Of a DNA stretch of 55,951 nucleotides, positions 22,131-30,981 are shown piece after piece. Within the stretch, counting starts at the first letter, position 1. The number at the start of each line of letters is the position of its first letter. The stretch spans positions 1-55,951 of the forward strand of contig NZ_JAUSTO010000013.1 in NCBI RefSeq assembly GCF_030812885.1. The letters run 5' to 3'. The position numbers and the translations under genes are program-made. This stretch comes from Moryella indoligenes (GTDB taxonomy: Bacteria > Bacillota > Clostridia > Lachnospirales > Lachnospiraceae). The notes under the pieces were generated by a model. That model was given only the letters and a program-made list of their open reading frames with translations, was not told where the DNA came from and searched no databases.

Positions 22131-23104
22131 CAGCCTCTCCTTCTGCCGCTCTTTCCGCCACTGCCTCTGCTGCCCTCATCGTCCTGTCTGCGACGCTTGA
22201 AGTAAGCGCGCTGTCTCTCCTTATAGTTCTCGTCCCGGCGGCGATCCACAGCGGAGAGACCCTTCCTCTTCGCCGCGCTGCCTCTCCTCGCGCTGCCTGT
22301 TCCGGAACCCGAAGCACTGCCGCTGCCGGAAGAAGCCTGCGGCGCCGGACGCCTTGCAGAGCTGTCCTTTTTCAGCATCCCGGAGAGCGTCTTCAGCTCC
22401 TCCGGCGTCACATTTCTCCAGCTCCCGGACTTCAGCCCGCCGAGCCGTATATTCATCACGCGCAGACGCTTTAAGCTGACCACATGATAGCCCAGCGCCT
22501 CGCACATGCGGCGGATCTGACGGTTCAGTCCCTGCGTCAGCGTAATATAGAAGCTCGTCTTGTCGCGGATCACCAGCCTGCAGGGACGGGTCGTGAGCTG
22601 CAGCTCATTCAGATGCACGCCCCTGCGCATATGCTCGACAAAGCCCTCCGTGAGTGCCTTGTCCACGCGCACAAGATACTCCTTCTCATGTCCGTTTGAT
22701 CCGCGAAGTATCTCATCCACCAGCTCTCCCATATTTGTGAGGAGAATGAGCCCCTCGGAATCCTTGTCCAGACGGCCGATCGGATAGATGCGCTCCGGGT
22801 ACTCCACCATGTCGACAATATTCGGTGCGCGGTCGTTGTCGCTGGTTGTGCAGACCACGCCGACCGGCTTATTGACCGCAATCAGCACCGGCTTTCTGCC
22901 CGATAATCCCTCCACACCGCCGAGCTCCTGTCCGTTCGCCCTGACGCGCATTCCCGGCTCAACCACGGTTCCGAGCTCCGCCGGAGCTCCGTCCACGGTG
23001 ACCCTGCCCGCCTCGATGAGACGATCCGCCTCCCGCCGCGAGCAGTAGCCGCTCGCACTCAGGAATTTATTGATGCGCATCGCACCGTTCGACCATTCAA
23101 ACAT
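22130..23104 (-). CDS. rluF: RluF/RluB-type rRNA or tRNA pseudouridine synthase
   Basis: 324 residues from ATG 23104, with AGAGG 6 nt upstream. The next ATG at 23080 is possible but lacks a site. An N-terminal S4 domain (MRINKFLSASGYCSRREADR) precedes the catalytic domain with Asp113 in GRLDKDSEGLI and RQIRRMCEALGY. The N-terminal two-thirds matches RluF, which modifies 23S rRNA. The last 80 residues are Arg-, Ser- and Gly-rich and low in complexity, probably a disordered RNA-binding tail. First gene of the run that includes ligA and metAA. Confidence 0.85.
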   Translation of the reverse strand: MFEWSNGAMRINKFLSASGYCSRREADRLIEAGRVTVDGAPAELGTVVEPGMRVRANGQELGGVEGLSGRKPVLIAVNKPVGVVCTTSDNDRAPNIVDMVEYPERIYPIGRLDKDSEGLILLTNMGELVDEILRGSNGHEKEYLVRVDKALTEGFVEHMRRGVHLNELQLTTRPCRLVIRDKTSFYITLTQGLNRQIRRMCEALGYHVVSLKRLRVMNIRLGGLKSGSWRNVTPEELKTLSGMLKKDSSARRPAPQASSGSGSASGSGTGSARRGSAAKRKGLSAVDRRRDENYKERQRAYFKRRRQDDEGSRGSGGKSGRRRG

Positions 23105-23123
23105 AATAATCCTCTGATTTTCT

Positions 23124-23174
23124 TCCGGACTGCGTCCGGAGCTGTGAGCACCCTCGCGCCTGCCTTTGCAGGCG
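23124..23174 (-). promoter_or_regulatory. Two stable hairpins in the rluF leader
   Basis: TCCGGAC and GTCCGGA form a 7-bp stem with a TGC loop (23124-23140). CGCCTGC and GCAGGCG form a 7-bp stem with a 4-nt loop (23157-23174). Both lie in the 160-nt gap between queA and rluF, and neither has a T-run on the minus strand. They may be leader structure or mRNA processing sites. No known riboswitch fits. Confidence 0.4.
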
Positions 23175-23265
23175 AAATCTTCGCCCTGTTTTCATAAACA
23201 ATGATCCGCATAGAAAGCAATGATACTCTCCGGAACCTTCACATTACAAATGTAAAAGATTGGTG

Positions 23266-24291
23266 CTAGCATATAAACATCGCGTCACCGAACGAAAAGA
23301 ATCTGTAGCGCTCCCGCACCGCCTCCTCGTAGGCCGCAAGTATCTGCTCCCGCCCGGCCAGCGCACTGACCAGCATCACCAGCGTGGACTCCGGCAGGTG
23401 AAAATTTGTGATGAGACAGTCCAGGATTTTGAACCGGTACCCGGGGTAGATGAAAATATTCGTCCAGTCGCTCTTCGCGTGCAGAATTCCGTGCTCATCT
23501 GCCGCGGATTCAAGCGTCCGGCAGCTGGTCGTCCCGACGCAGATGATGCGTCCGCCCGCCGCCTTCGCTAGATTGATGCGATCCGCCGCCTCCTGCGTGA
23601 CGATATAGTATTCAGAGTGCATATGATGCTTCAGGATATCCTTCTCCTTCACCGGACGAAAGGTCCCAAGCCCCACATGCAGGGTGACATGGACAATATC
23701 CACTCCCGCACTGCGTATCTCCTCCAGCAGCTCCTTTGTGAAGTGCAGTCCCGCCGTCGGCGCCGCCGCACTTCCCTCATGCTCCGCGTACACGGTCTGG
23801 TAGCGGTTTTTATCCTTCAGCTGATGCCGGATATAGGGCGGCAGAGGCATCTGCCCGAGCTGATCCAGAATCTCCTCGAATATCCCCTCGTAAAAGAACT
23901 GTATGAAGCGGTTTCCGTCCTCGGTCTGCCCGACTACTTTTCCCCGCAGAAGCCCGTCTCCAAAGCTGATTACTGTCCCGATGCGGCACTTCTTTCCCGG
24001 CTTCACGAGCGTCTCCCAGATATTGTCCTCCTTCCGCGTGAGAAGCAGCACCTCAATCTTCGCGCCCGTCCCCTCCTTTGCGCCGATGAGACGCGCGGGG
24101 ATCACCTTTGTGTCATTGATGACCAGGCAGTCTCCTTTTCTGAGATATTCCAGAATATCGCGGAAATGCCTGTGCTCCCGCTCTCCACTCTCCCTGTGCA
24201 GTACCAGCAGCCGGGACGCCGAGCGGTCCTCCAGCGGATCCTGTGCAATCAGCTCCTCCGGCAGTTCATAATTAAATTCCGATACGTCCAT
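23266..24291 (-). CDS. queA: tRNA ribosyltransferase-isomerase QueA
   Basis: 341 residues. MDVSEFNYELPEELIAQDP is the family start. GDCLVINDTKVIPARL, GLHFTKELLEEI, HVTLHVGLGTFRPV, and SDWTNIFIYPGYRFKI are diagnostic QueA blocks. The enzyme transfers ribose from S-adenosylmethionine to preQ1 at tRNA position 34 in queuosine synthesis. The start codon directly follows the stop of the upstream membrane protein gene (TAA then ATG), so they share a transcript. Length is normal. Confidence 0.95.
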   Translation of the reverse strand: MDVSEFNYELPEELIAQDPLEDRSASRLLVLHRESGEREHRHFRDILEYLRKGDCLVINDTKVIPARLIGAKEGTGAKIEVLLLTRKEDNIWETLVKPGKKCRIGTVISFGDGLLRGKVVGQTEDGNRFIQFFYEGIFEEILDQLGQMPLPPYIRHQLKDKNRYQTVYAEHEGSAAAPTAGLHFTKELLEEIRSAGVDIVHVTLHVGLGTFRPVKEKDILKHHMHSEYYIVTQEAADRINLAKAAGGRIICVGTTSCRTLESAADEHGILHAKSDWTNIFIYPGYRFKILDCLITNFHLPESTLVMLVSALAGREQILAAYEEAVRERYRFFSFGDAMFIC

Positions 24292-25281
24292 TTACTGTGC
24301 TGTCCTCTCTGCGCTCTCTGACTCTGCGCTGTTCTCCTGACTCTCTGCAGCGGATTCCTCTGCTGCGTCCGTCTCCGTCCCCGCTGCGCTCTCCTCTGTA
24401 TTCTCTGATACCTGCTCTGTTCCGCCGCTCTCCTCTGCGGCAGAGGAAGCGCCGCCTATCTCCACGACAGCATCCTCGATCCCTGCCGCCTCACTGCTCT
24501 CCTCTGCGACTGTCTCCGCCTCCGTCGCGCCGACGCGAAGCCGCTCATAGAGAGAGCCGAGCTTCGCATCGCTCACCACCGCCTTTGCGAGCTCGCTGCG
24601 CTGCGCGCTGCTCATGCGGCGCACCGCCTCAGAGGCATCCGCAGCTGCCACCGCCGCTGCCTCCTCCTCCGTCAGTGTGCTCTCCTCCTTCATGTGACAG
24701 CTCCCATCCTCGCCCCTCACAATGTAGGCGCGCATCAGCATGGGTGCGGGCGTCTCGATCTTCCGAAACCACGCCTGCGTACTGATATAGACGATCCAGC
24801 TCTGCTCCCCGATTCCCGGAATAATGTAATTGACCGTATTTTCAAAGGACTCATACAACTTCCTCTCCTCTGACATACTCTGACGCAGCGCCTCAAGCCC
24901 GGTCTGATCCGTGATGCCGAAGACGCGGAGCATCTCATCCGCATCTCCGCTGACCCGTGCACGAAGAAAATCGCTGACCAGTGCGTTGACTTCCTCCTCC
25001 GCACAGCGCTCCGGCGCCGCATTCGCGTAATCATAGGGCTCTGTCTCCTCCGCACTCTCCTCTGTTTCGCTGCTCTCTGCCTGTTCCAGGCTCTCCGCCA
25101 CAGCAGAGCTCTCCCTTGCGGCGGCTCTGCGCTTCGGCAGATCTGCAATGAGGATCAGCACGATCAGCACAAGTGCAGCGCCCGGCAGAGCGAGAAAGCG
25201 CAGGAACTTCCGAAACTGAAGTTCATCCATGCCCATTATCTTTCTGTTCTTCTCATATCTCACAGCTCTCTTAACCTCCAT
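24292..25281 (-). CDS. Membrane-anchored protein with acidic low-complexity tail
   Basis: 329 residues from ATG 25281 (MEVKRAVRYEKN). The ribosome site is weak and an upstream ATG at 25311 cannot be excluded. One membrane span lies at about 32-48 (LPGAALVLIVLILIADL), followed by a Ser/Glu-rich linker and a folded domain (about 95-215) with NALVSDFLRARVSGDADEM. The last 110 residues are almost only Glu, Ala and Ser. The folded part recalls NTF2-like or SnoaL-like extracellular domains found in Lachnospiraceae, but I cannot name a family. It is co-transcribed with queA. Confidence 0.65.
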   Translation of the reverse strand: MEVKRAVRYEKNRKIMGMDELQFRKFLRFLALPGAALVLIVLILIADLPKRRAAARESSAVAESLEQAESSETEESAEETEPYDYANAAPERCAEEEVNALVSDFLRARVSGDADEMLRVFGITDQTGLEALRQSMSEERKLYESFENTVNYIIPGIGEQSWIVYISTQAWFRKIETPAPMLMRAYIVRGEDGSCHMKEESTLTEEEAAAVAAADASEAVRRMSSAQRSELAKAVVSDAKLGSLYERLRVGATEAETVAEESSEAAGIEDAVVEIGGASSAAEESGGTEQVSENTEESAAGTETDAAEESAAESQENSAESESAERTAQ

Positions 25282-25462
25282 AAGCCTGTCCGACCAGTGC
25301 GGACAGGCCAACTATTCAGAGCAATAACGGGGGTGATGCTGCCGCCCCGCAGGATGCCTTTGAATCAGCTTATTTTAACAAAGCCGGAACCAAAATGCAA
25401 TGAAAGTGCGCGCGCTTCCCGCCGTACCACACAACTTTGCACACACTTCCGGAATCGAGAAA

Positions 25463-25491
25463 GTGCGCCGGGCGATGATCGCCCGACGCAC
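25463..25491 (-). terminator. Hairpin after the lipoprotein gene
   Basis: GTGCG-CGGGCGAT and ATCGCCCG-CGCAC form a long stem with one mismatch and almost no loop. TTTCTC follows on the minus strand. It lies 40 nt beyond the lipoprotein stop codon. The rest of the gap to 25281 holds nothing that I can recognise. Confidence 0.65.
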
Positions 25492-25531
25492 TCCGTCACC
25501 TCTTTTACCCGTGAGAGCTGTTGTACTGCAC

Positions 25532-27037
25532 TCAGAAACCGCTCATGCGGAACACCATCAGCTCAGAGGCAGATTCATCATCCCGCTCCTGCGTCATCAG
25601 CAGCAGGACTGACCCGTCCTCTGCCATCCGCATATCCTCAATCCAGGGGTATCTTGTACCCAAAAACTCCTTCACGTCAACGGTGCCCACATAGGTTCCG
25701 TCCTTGCTCCAGAAGAAAATATCCCGCATATTGCCGTCCGTTGCAATATAGCCGTTCTCCGTCTCGACCATAGCTGTGATATAGCCGATCATATCCGGAT
25801 CGTTTCCCTCTCTTCCGCCGAACTCAAGCTGCGTGTTTCCGTCATAATCGTACACGACGAGACGCTTATCCTCCTCGCCGCCCTCCAGCTCTGCATTTCC
25901 GCTGACCATGATACGACTGTCCGAGATCGCAACGGAATCTACCATGGAAAAAATGCCCTGTCGCGCCGCCGCATCCGACATATTGGTCAGTATCCACGGC
26001 TCGGAGACGAGGTTTCCGCCCTGATTACGGATCTTCTGCGTATCAGAGCCAACCCAGTAGCTGATCCCCCACTCACCTGACGGATGCATGTGCAGATAAC
26101 CATCGACTGTTGACTGGAAGGTCATCACGCCGTCCTTCACACCCATCACATCACCGATCCCCGGAGAGAGATACAGCATGCCGCTGTGATCCGACGAGAT
26201 ATCATCACAGTCCCTCTCGAGCTCCAGCTCTTTCCCCTTTACGAGCTTATCACCCTGAAGCGTAAAGTAGCTTAGCTGCTTCTCATGCAGCAGGCAGAGC
26301 TGATCCCCCACCGTATCAAAACGGTACTCCATAATATCAAAGCTGGTATACGGCTCCTCAAACGGAATATACTCTGCATCTATGGTGTAGCTGCCGACCA
26401 TCTGCGGCTTAATTTCCGGTGTGTAGGGCTCGCCCTCCCATGGGTAGGGAGCATCCTTCTCTCCCTCGTCCTTTAGTGTCAGAACCAGACCCTCAAGTAC
26501 TTCCCTGACCTCTTCTCCGCCGACATCGCCCTCCACTTCTACATCGACGGTCGTCGCGGACGCCTCGTCCCGGCAGAACAGCGTGCTGCTGTCTTCGCTC
26601 CAGCCCGGGCATATTGTCAGCTCCAGATCTCCAAAGCTGCGCTTCTCTGCCTTGCCTTCCGCGTATTCTCTTAAATCTATGCCATAACGGCATACATCCT
26701 TCCGGAAGGAATAGGAACTCTGCTCCGAGGCTGTGATGAGAACATTTGTATCAGAGTCGTCCGGCGTTTCTCCGAGATAGAGCGAGGCCTTCGCATAGCT
26801 CTCATCCTCCTCCGTGGAATCCTCATCGAGCTTCCACTTTTCCGGATAATACAGGGTGAAATGCTCAAATTCCAGCTTTTTGCGATCTGCAAAGCGCTCC
26901 CCGGGCTCCTGCGCTGCGCTCTCCTCCCCCTTCGACTCTGCGGACTCCGTCGGCTTCTCTGCTTCTCCCTTTCCACAGGCCGCGAGCATAGACAATGCGA
27001 TCAGGAGGGCTGCTCCTTTCCATACTCTCTTTTTCAT
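25532..27037 (-). CDS. Large lipoprotein, probable beta-propeller
   Basis: 501 residues. Signal peptide with lipobox LAAC at Cys21, then a 25-residue Glu-rich linker. The first domain (about 50-195) has FEHFTLYYPEKWKL and resembles PsbP-like lipoprotein domains. The second half has recurring patterns of a short strand, Asp-Gly turn and aromatic (KDGVMTFQSTVDG, SKDGTYVGTVDV, YDYDGNTQLEF), which suggests a beta-propeller. Extracytoplasmic, membrane-tethered. AAAGGAGAAGGG precedes the ATG. No partner gene or named family. Confidence 0.68.
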   Translation of the reverse strand: MKKRVWKGAALLIALSMLAACGKGEAEKPTESAESKGEESAAQEPGERFADRKKLEFEHFTLYYPEKWKLDEDSTEEDESYAKASLYLGETPDDSDTNVLITASEQSSYSFRKDVCRYGIDLREYAEGKAEKRSFGDLELTICPGWSEDSSTLFCRDEASATTVDVEVEGDVGGEEVREVLEGLVLTLKDEGEKDAPYPWEGEPYTPEIKPQMVGSYTIDAEYIPFEEPYTSFDIMEYRFDTVGDQLCLLHEKQLSYFTLQGDKLVKGKELELERDCDDISSDHSGMLYLSPGIGDVMGVKDGVMTFQSTVDGYLHMHPSGEWGISYWVGSDTQKIRNQGGNLVSEPWILTNMSDAAARQGIFSMVDSVAISDSRIMVSGNAELEGGEEDKRLVVYDYDGNTQLEFGGREGNDPDMIGYITAMVETENGYIATDGNMRDIFFWSKDGTYVGTVDVKEFLGTRYPWIEDMRMAEDGSVLLLMTQERDDESASELMVFRMSGF

Positions 27038-27267
27038 TCCCTTCTCCTTTCTTCACCAGTGCTCTGCATTACTTCCGCATTCCAAACCAGACTTCTTCTG
27101 TCTTCTTCACAGCCTCGCTGTCAATGCGTCCTTTCTTTATCACTTTAGGAGAAATTCACGAAAAATACTATGGTACCAGGGATACTTTTTTACAGAACCT
27201 CCTGATTCTTCATGTGTTTTTTAATGTTTTGACACTGCGCGTTATTTCCCGCAGGCTGTGCTCTCAC

Positions 27268-27621
27268 TCACAAAAGATCAGCGAGATAGTCGGCTGCATC
27301 CGCGAGCAGCTCTGCCGCTTCCTCCGGGCTGTCTGTCTCTCTGAGGAGCTGCAGCGCCGCATCCAGCAGGTCTGTCGCATCCTCCATGACGGCAAGCTCC
27401 TCCTCCATGGCCTCCCCCTTCGCACTGTAGCGCTCCTTCTCCGACATAGAAAGGAAGCTCTGATCCGCGCCCTCACGAAGCGCATCCAGCGCGGCTCTCT
27501 TTTTAAGCAGCCCCGCACTGTCGCAGGAGCATCCCTCGCGAAGCGCCTGCGCGAGCCGCTTCCGCTCCTCTCTGAGCTCCAGAACGAGCAATCGCAGGCT
27601 CTCCCTCTCCTGTTTTTTCAT
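27268..27621 (-). CDS. Hypothetical coiled-coil protein
   Basis: 117 residues from ATG 27621, with GAGGAGG 7 nt upstream. Entirely helical: heptads in RLLVLELREERKRLAQALRE, a CSCDSAG turn, then acidic helices ending AAELLADAADYLADLL. Divergent from rpoN. No family recognised. The 226-nt gap on its left holds the lipoprotein gene's upstream region, with no feature that I can support. Confidence 0.6.
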   Translation of the reverse strand: MKKQERESLRLLVLELREERKRLAQALREGCSCDSAGLLKKRAALDALREGADQSFLSMSEKERYSAKGEAMEEELAVMEDATDLLDAALQLLRETDSPEEAAELLADAADYLADLL

Positions 27622-27676
27622 CCCGTATCCTCCTCTTCCGCACGGCAGTCCCGCACTACCGTGCAGATCTGTCCGC

Positions 27677-27705
27677 TTGCACATTATGTTTTTTCTATCT
27701 ATGAT
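27677..27705 (+). promoter_or_regulatory. Probable rpoN promoter
   Basis: TTGCAC (27677-27682), a 17-nt spacer and TATGAT (27700-27705) on the + strand lie about 115 nt before the rpoN start codon. Confidence 0.55.
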
Positions 27706-27821
27706 ACTGTTAAGGTCACGACAAAGCACAATCATCTTCCGACACATACAGATATGCTTCTGGCGCCATCGCGCTGTCCGCGATACAGCAGGGCGGCACA
27801 CATCATTTCAGGAGGCCCTTC

Positions 27822-29204
27822 ATGCAGCTGGAATTACAGCTCTCACAGAAACAGCAGATCACACAGAAAATGCTCCAGACACTCCATTTGCTGGAGATGA
27901 ACACACTCCAGCTGGAGAGCTATATCGAGCAGCTCGCCCTCGAAAATCCCCTGCTTGAGCTTCAGGACTCCGGGGCCGGGCGCGCCGCGCTCTCCAGCGA
28001 GCTCGCCCGACAGGCAAAGCTTCAGCGACAGCTCGACTGGCTCTCTCAAGCCGACAGGCAGAACCGCATATACTACGAGGCAGATCACGCCGACAGCAGC
28101 GAAGACAGTATTCCGGACTACACACAGCAGGAGGAGACGCTCGCCGACTATCTGCGCGCGCAGCTTCTTCTGAACCGCTACAGCACCGGGGAGCGGCGCG
28201 CACTCGATTTTCTCCTCGCGTCGATCGACGCGCGCGGCTACCTCAATGAGTCTGCAGAAGAGGTCGCGGCGCGCTTTGCACTCCCGCTCCCGACTGTGAA
28301 GCAGCTGTTCCAGGACATTCGAAACCTGGATCCGGCAGGTGTCGGCGCAAGGGACCTGAAGGACTGTCTGCTGCTGCAGCTCTCCCGCAGGCCCGAGCAC
28401 GCACCGCTCGCAGAGCTTCTGGTGCGTGAGCATCTCCCCGATATTGCAAAGCACCACCTGAGCCTGCTCGCCCGGAAGCTTCAGGAGAGCCCTGAAGCAA
28501 TCGCGCGCGCAGTCGCTGAAATACAATCCCTGAACCCGAAGCCCGGCGGTGCCTTCAGCGACCGGATACAGCTCCCCTATATACATCCGGATGTCGTCGT
28601 CATAAAGCTCGAGGATCACTTTGAAATACTGGTGAATGAGTACCAGTATCCGCGCTTCACCCTGAACAAAAGCTACCTCTCCATGGCGGAAAACCCGCCG
28701 GACAAGGAGACCGGCCGCTATCTGAAAGAAAAGCTCCGGCAGGCGAAGGCTGTGCAAAGCGACCTCGCAGGCCGCAGCTCCACGCTCTCCGCTCTCTCTC
28801 GTGTCCTGGTCGAGCGGCAGAACAGCTTCTTCCGTCTGGGACCGGGTCACAAACGCCCCCTGAAGCTCTCGGAGCTCTCGGAGGCGCTCTCCCTGCACGA
28901 ATCTACCATCAGCAGGGCTCTCAGCAATAAGTTTTTACAGTGCAGCTGGGGTGTTTTCCCCCTGAATTACTTTCTGAGCTCGGTCGCCGCTATTGATCAG
29001 CACTCCGGCATTGAAAAGACCCCCGAGCAGGTACAGCAGCAGATACAGGAGATCATCGACGCAGAAGACAAGACACATCCGCTCAGTGATGAAAAAATAC
29101 GCGCGGTCCTTGCGCGCAGCGGCATTGTCATTGCGAGACGCACAGTAAACAAGTACCGTCAGCTGCTCGGCATCCCGGACCGCGGAGGGCGAAGGCTTCC
29201 TTAG
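27822..29204 (+). CDS. rpoN: RNA polymerase sigma-54 factor
   Basis: 460 residues. Region I is Gln/Leu-rich at the N-terminus (QLELQLSQKQQITQKMLQTL) and takes the activator signal. An acidic linker follows, then the core-binding domain with LDFLLASIDARGYL and DPAGVGARDLKDCLLLQL. Next are a helix-turn-helix region (SLHESTISRALSNK, FPLNYFLSS) and the RpoN box ARRTVNKYR near the C-terminus that reads the -24 element. AGGAGG precedes the ATG. No enhancer-binding activator and no clear -24/-12 promoter are seen in the window, so its regulon lies elsewhere. Confidence 0.95.
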   Translation: MQLELQLSQKQQITQKMLQTLHLLEMNTLQLESYIEQLALENPLLELQDSGAGRAALSSELARQAKLQRQLDWLSQADRQNRIYYEADHADSSEDSIPDYTQQEETLADYLRAQLLLNRYSTGERRALDFLLASIDARGYLNESAEEVAARFALPLPTVKQLFQDIRNLDPAGVGARDLKDCLLLQLSRRPEHAPLAELLVREHLPDIAKHHLSLLARKLQESPEAIARAVAEIQSLNPKPGGAFSDRIQLPYIHPDVVVIKLEDHFEILVNEYQYPRFTLNKSYLSMAENPPDKETGRYLKEKLRQAKAVQSDLAGRSSTLSALSRVLVERQNSFFRLGPGHKRPLKLSELSEALSLHESTISRALSNKFLQCSWGVFPLNYFLSSVAAIDQHSGIEKTPEQVQQQIQEIIDAEDKTHPLSDEKIRAVLARSGIVIARRTVNKYRQLLGIPDRGGRRLP

Positions 29205-29266
29205 GCAGAAGACTGCCCCGCGCCTCCTGCCTCTCAGTCGTTTTTCTGCCGGCTGCACGCGCTCCG

Positions 29267-29959
29267 TCACAGCTGACAGGGCGGCTCAATGGCAAAGTGA
29301 AGACGCTTCCGGCTCCGCGGATGCGTAAATTCCAGCGAACAGGCGCAGAGACAGAGCCGCGCACCCAGCTCTGTGCTTCCACAGAGTCCCCGCGGCGCTG
29401 TCTCCCGATATGCGGGATTATATTTTCTGTCCCCCATCAGCGGCAGTCCACGGGAAGCAAACTGCACCCGGATCTGATGATGCCTTCCGGTGAGCAGCTC
29501 GATCTCCACCTCGGAGATCTGCTCCCCCGCGGTAAACTTCTTTCTGAGCAGCCTGTAATTTAGCCTCGCCTCCTTCGCGCCCGGCTCTCCCTTACGCCCG
29601 CAGCGCGTCACATTTCCCTTCGTCTCATGCACAAGCCAGTCGGAAAAGCTCCCCTGCTTCTCCTTCGGCTGACCGCAGAGTATTGCCCGGTATTTCTTCT
29701 TCATGCCTCCCTCGCGCAGCTCCCGGGAGAGAGCCGCAGCGCTCTCCTTGTTCTTTGCAAAGACCATGATACCTGTAACCGGCTTATCCAAACGCTGAAT
29801 CACAGCGACATAGGGTTCCTTTCCGCTGACGGAGAGGTGATTTCTGATCCGGTTCACCATATCCGGTGCAAGCCCTCTGGCCGCCTCACTCTCCACTCCC
29901 TCCGGCTTCACAGCGACCAGAATGTCGCGATCCTCAAACAATATCTCCAGCTCCGTCAT
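29267..29959 (-). CDS. RluA-family pseudouridine synthase
   Basis: 230 residues. Catalytic Asp58 lies in VIQRLDKPVTGIMVFA. KKKYRAILCG and LLTGRHHQIRVQFASRGLP are family motifs. There is no S4 domain, as in the short RluA-like enzymes (RluC/RsuA tail types excluded). Target could be tRNA or 23S rRNA. Overlaps the GIY-YIG gene by 4 nt (ATGA). Convergent with rpoN. Confidence 0.85.
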   Translation of the reverse strand: MTELEILFEDRDILVAVKPEGVESEAARGLAPDMVNRIRNHLSVSGKEPYVAVIQRLDKPVTGIMVFAKNKESAAALSRELREGGMKKKYRAILCGQPKEKQGSFSDWLVHETKGNVTRCGRKGEPGAKEARLNYRLLRKKFTAGEQISEVEIELLTGRHHQIRVQFASRGLPLMGDRKYNPAYRETAPRGLCGSTELGARLCLCACSLEFTHPRSRKRLHFAIEPPCQL

Positions 29960-30270
29960 AAAAATCCCTCTCTCTGCTCTGCACTCCAGCAGGCGGCAAG
30001 CGCCGCCTTTTCCTCATGTCGCAGACGCTTCAGAGCGCACTCCCGCTGCAGCGCGGCACTCTTTGAGTCGCAACGCTCCGCATATACAAGTGTGCAGGGC
30101 CTCCGGCTCCGCGTGTACTTTGCACCCTTCCCGGCATTGTGTGTCTCAAGTCGCCGCATCGGATCCGTCGTATAACCGCAGTAATAGCTTCCATCTGCGC
30201 AAAGAAGGAGGTACACATAAGCTGTCCCCTCCTTCGCCTCTCTCAGAGTATCATACATCTTTTCGTTCAT
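29956..30270 (-). CDS. GIY-YIG domain protein (UPF0213)
   Basis: 104 residues. The nuclease core starts AYVYLLLCADGSYYCGYTTD (GIY seen as VYL, YIG as YCG), with RRLETHNAGKGAKYTRSRRP and the catalytic Glu in LQRECALKRL. Size and pattern match the UPF0213/YhbQ group, small nucleases thought to act on branched DNA. Overlaps both neighbours by 4 nt, so it is in the cysE transcript. Confidence 0.88.
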   Translation of the reverse strand: MNEKMYDTLREAKEGTAYVYLLLCADGSYYCGYTTDPMRRLETHNAGKGAKYTRSRRPCTLVYAERCDSKSAALQRECALKRLRHEEKAALAACWSAEQREGFL

Positions 30271-30926
30271 GCGCCCCGCCGTATATCCGGGCTCCTCTGC
30301 GCGGCAAGCTCCTGCTCCAGCTCATCCACACGCCGCTTCAGCTGCTCAATTCTGTCCTGCAGCTGTCCGAGATCCGCACTGTAGGCGTGTGGCCGGCTCA
30401 CGGAACGCCCGCCGACACGCACCGGCCGCGCAGGTATCCCGACTGCGGTGGAATCCGCCTGAAGTGGCTTCAGCAGCACAGCATTGGCAGCAATCTTGCA
30501 GTTGTCTCCGACCTCAAAGGAGCCCAGTATTTTTGCTCCTGCCCCTATTGTCACATTGTTGCCTATGGTAGGATGGCGTTTTCCCTTCTTTGTTCCTACG
30601 CCGCCGAGCGTGACCCCCTGATAGATCGTGCAGTTGTCTCCGACCTCCGTTGTCTCACCGATCACCACACCGGTGCCGTGGTCAATCAGTATTCCATGTC
30701 CGAGACGGGCGCCCGGGTGTATCTCGATCAGGGTCATAAAGCGTGACAGCTGAGAGATGAGTCTGCTGATAAAGTAGCAGCGCCGCAGCCAGAACCAGTG
30801 CGCAATGCGGTACGCAATCAGCGCATGCACGCCCTGATACAGAAGCAGAACCTCGAAAAAGCTCCGCGCCGCCGGATCTCTCTCCTGCGTCGCACGTACA
30901 TCCAGATAGATATCATGTAGAAGCAT
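30267..30926 (-). CDS. cysE: Serine O-acetyltransferase
   Basis: 219 residues from ATG 30926, with GGAGG 7 nt upstream. ALIAYRIAHWFW and the left-handed hexapeptide repeats are typical: IHPGARLGHGILIDHGTG, GDNCTIYQGVTLGG, HPTIGNNVTIGAGAKI. The catalytic His and Asp are in IDHGTGVVIGET. It makes O-acetylserine for cysteine synthesis, in the cytoplasm. A short C-terminal coiled coil (QLQDRIEQLKRRVDELEQEL) follows the hexapeptide fold. No Cys-biosynthetic partner lies next to it. Confidence 0.93.
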   Translation of the reverse strand: MLLHDIYLDVRATQERDPAARSFFEVLLLYQGVHALIAYRIAHWFWLRRCYFISRLISQLSRFMTLIEIHPGARLGHGILIDHGTGVVIGETTEVGDNCTIYQGVTLGGVGTKKGKRHPTIGNNVTIGAGAKILGSFEVGDNCKIAANAVLLKPLQADSTAVGIPARPVRVGGRSVSRPHAYSADLGQLQDRIEQLKRRVDELEQELAAQRSPDIRRGA

Positions 30927-30938
30927 GGCTATTCCTCC

Positions 30939-30960
30939 GGCCGGCAGCACTCTGCCGGCC
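30939..30960 (-). promoter_or_regulatory. Hairpin directly upstream of the cysE ribosome site
   Basis: GGCCGGCA and TGCCGGCC form a perfect 8-bp stem with a 6-nt loop, ending next to the GGAGG of cysE. It has no T-run. It may stabilise the mRNA 5' of cysE or be a remnant terminator of the HAD gene. Confidence 0.45.
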
Positions 30961-30981
30961 ATATGCAAGCTCTGTCCCGCC

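Noticed and set aside
23105..23265. preQ1 riboswitch next to queA
   Set aside because: The hairpins lie after queA rather than before it, and they do not match the preQ1 fold or its conserved tail.
27822..29204. Sigma-54 target promoters near rpoN
   Set aside because: No TGGCAC-N5-TTGC pair was found on either strand in places that make sense, and no AAA+ activator gene is present.
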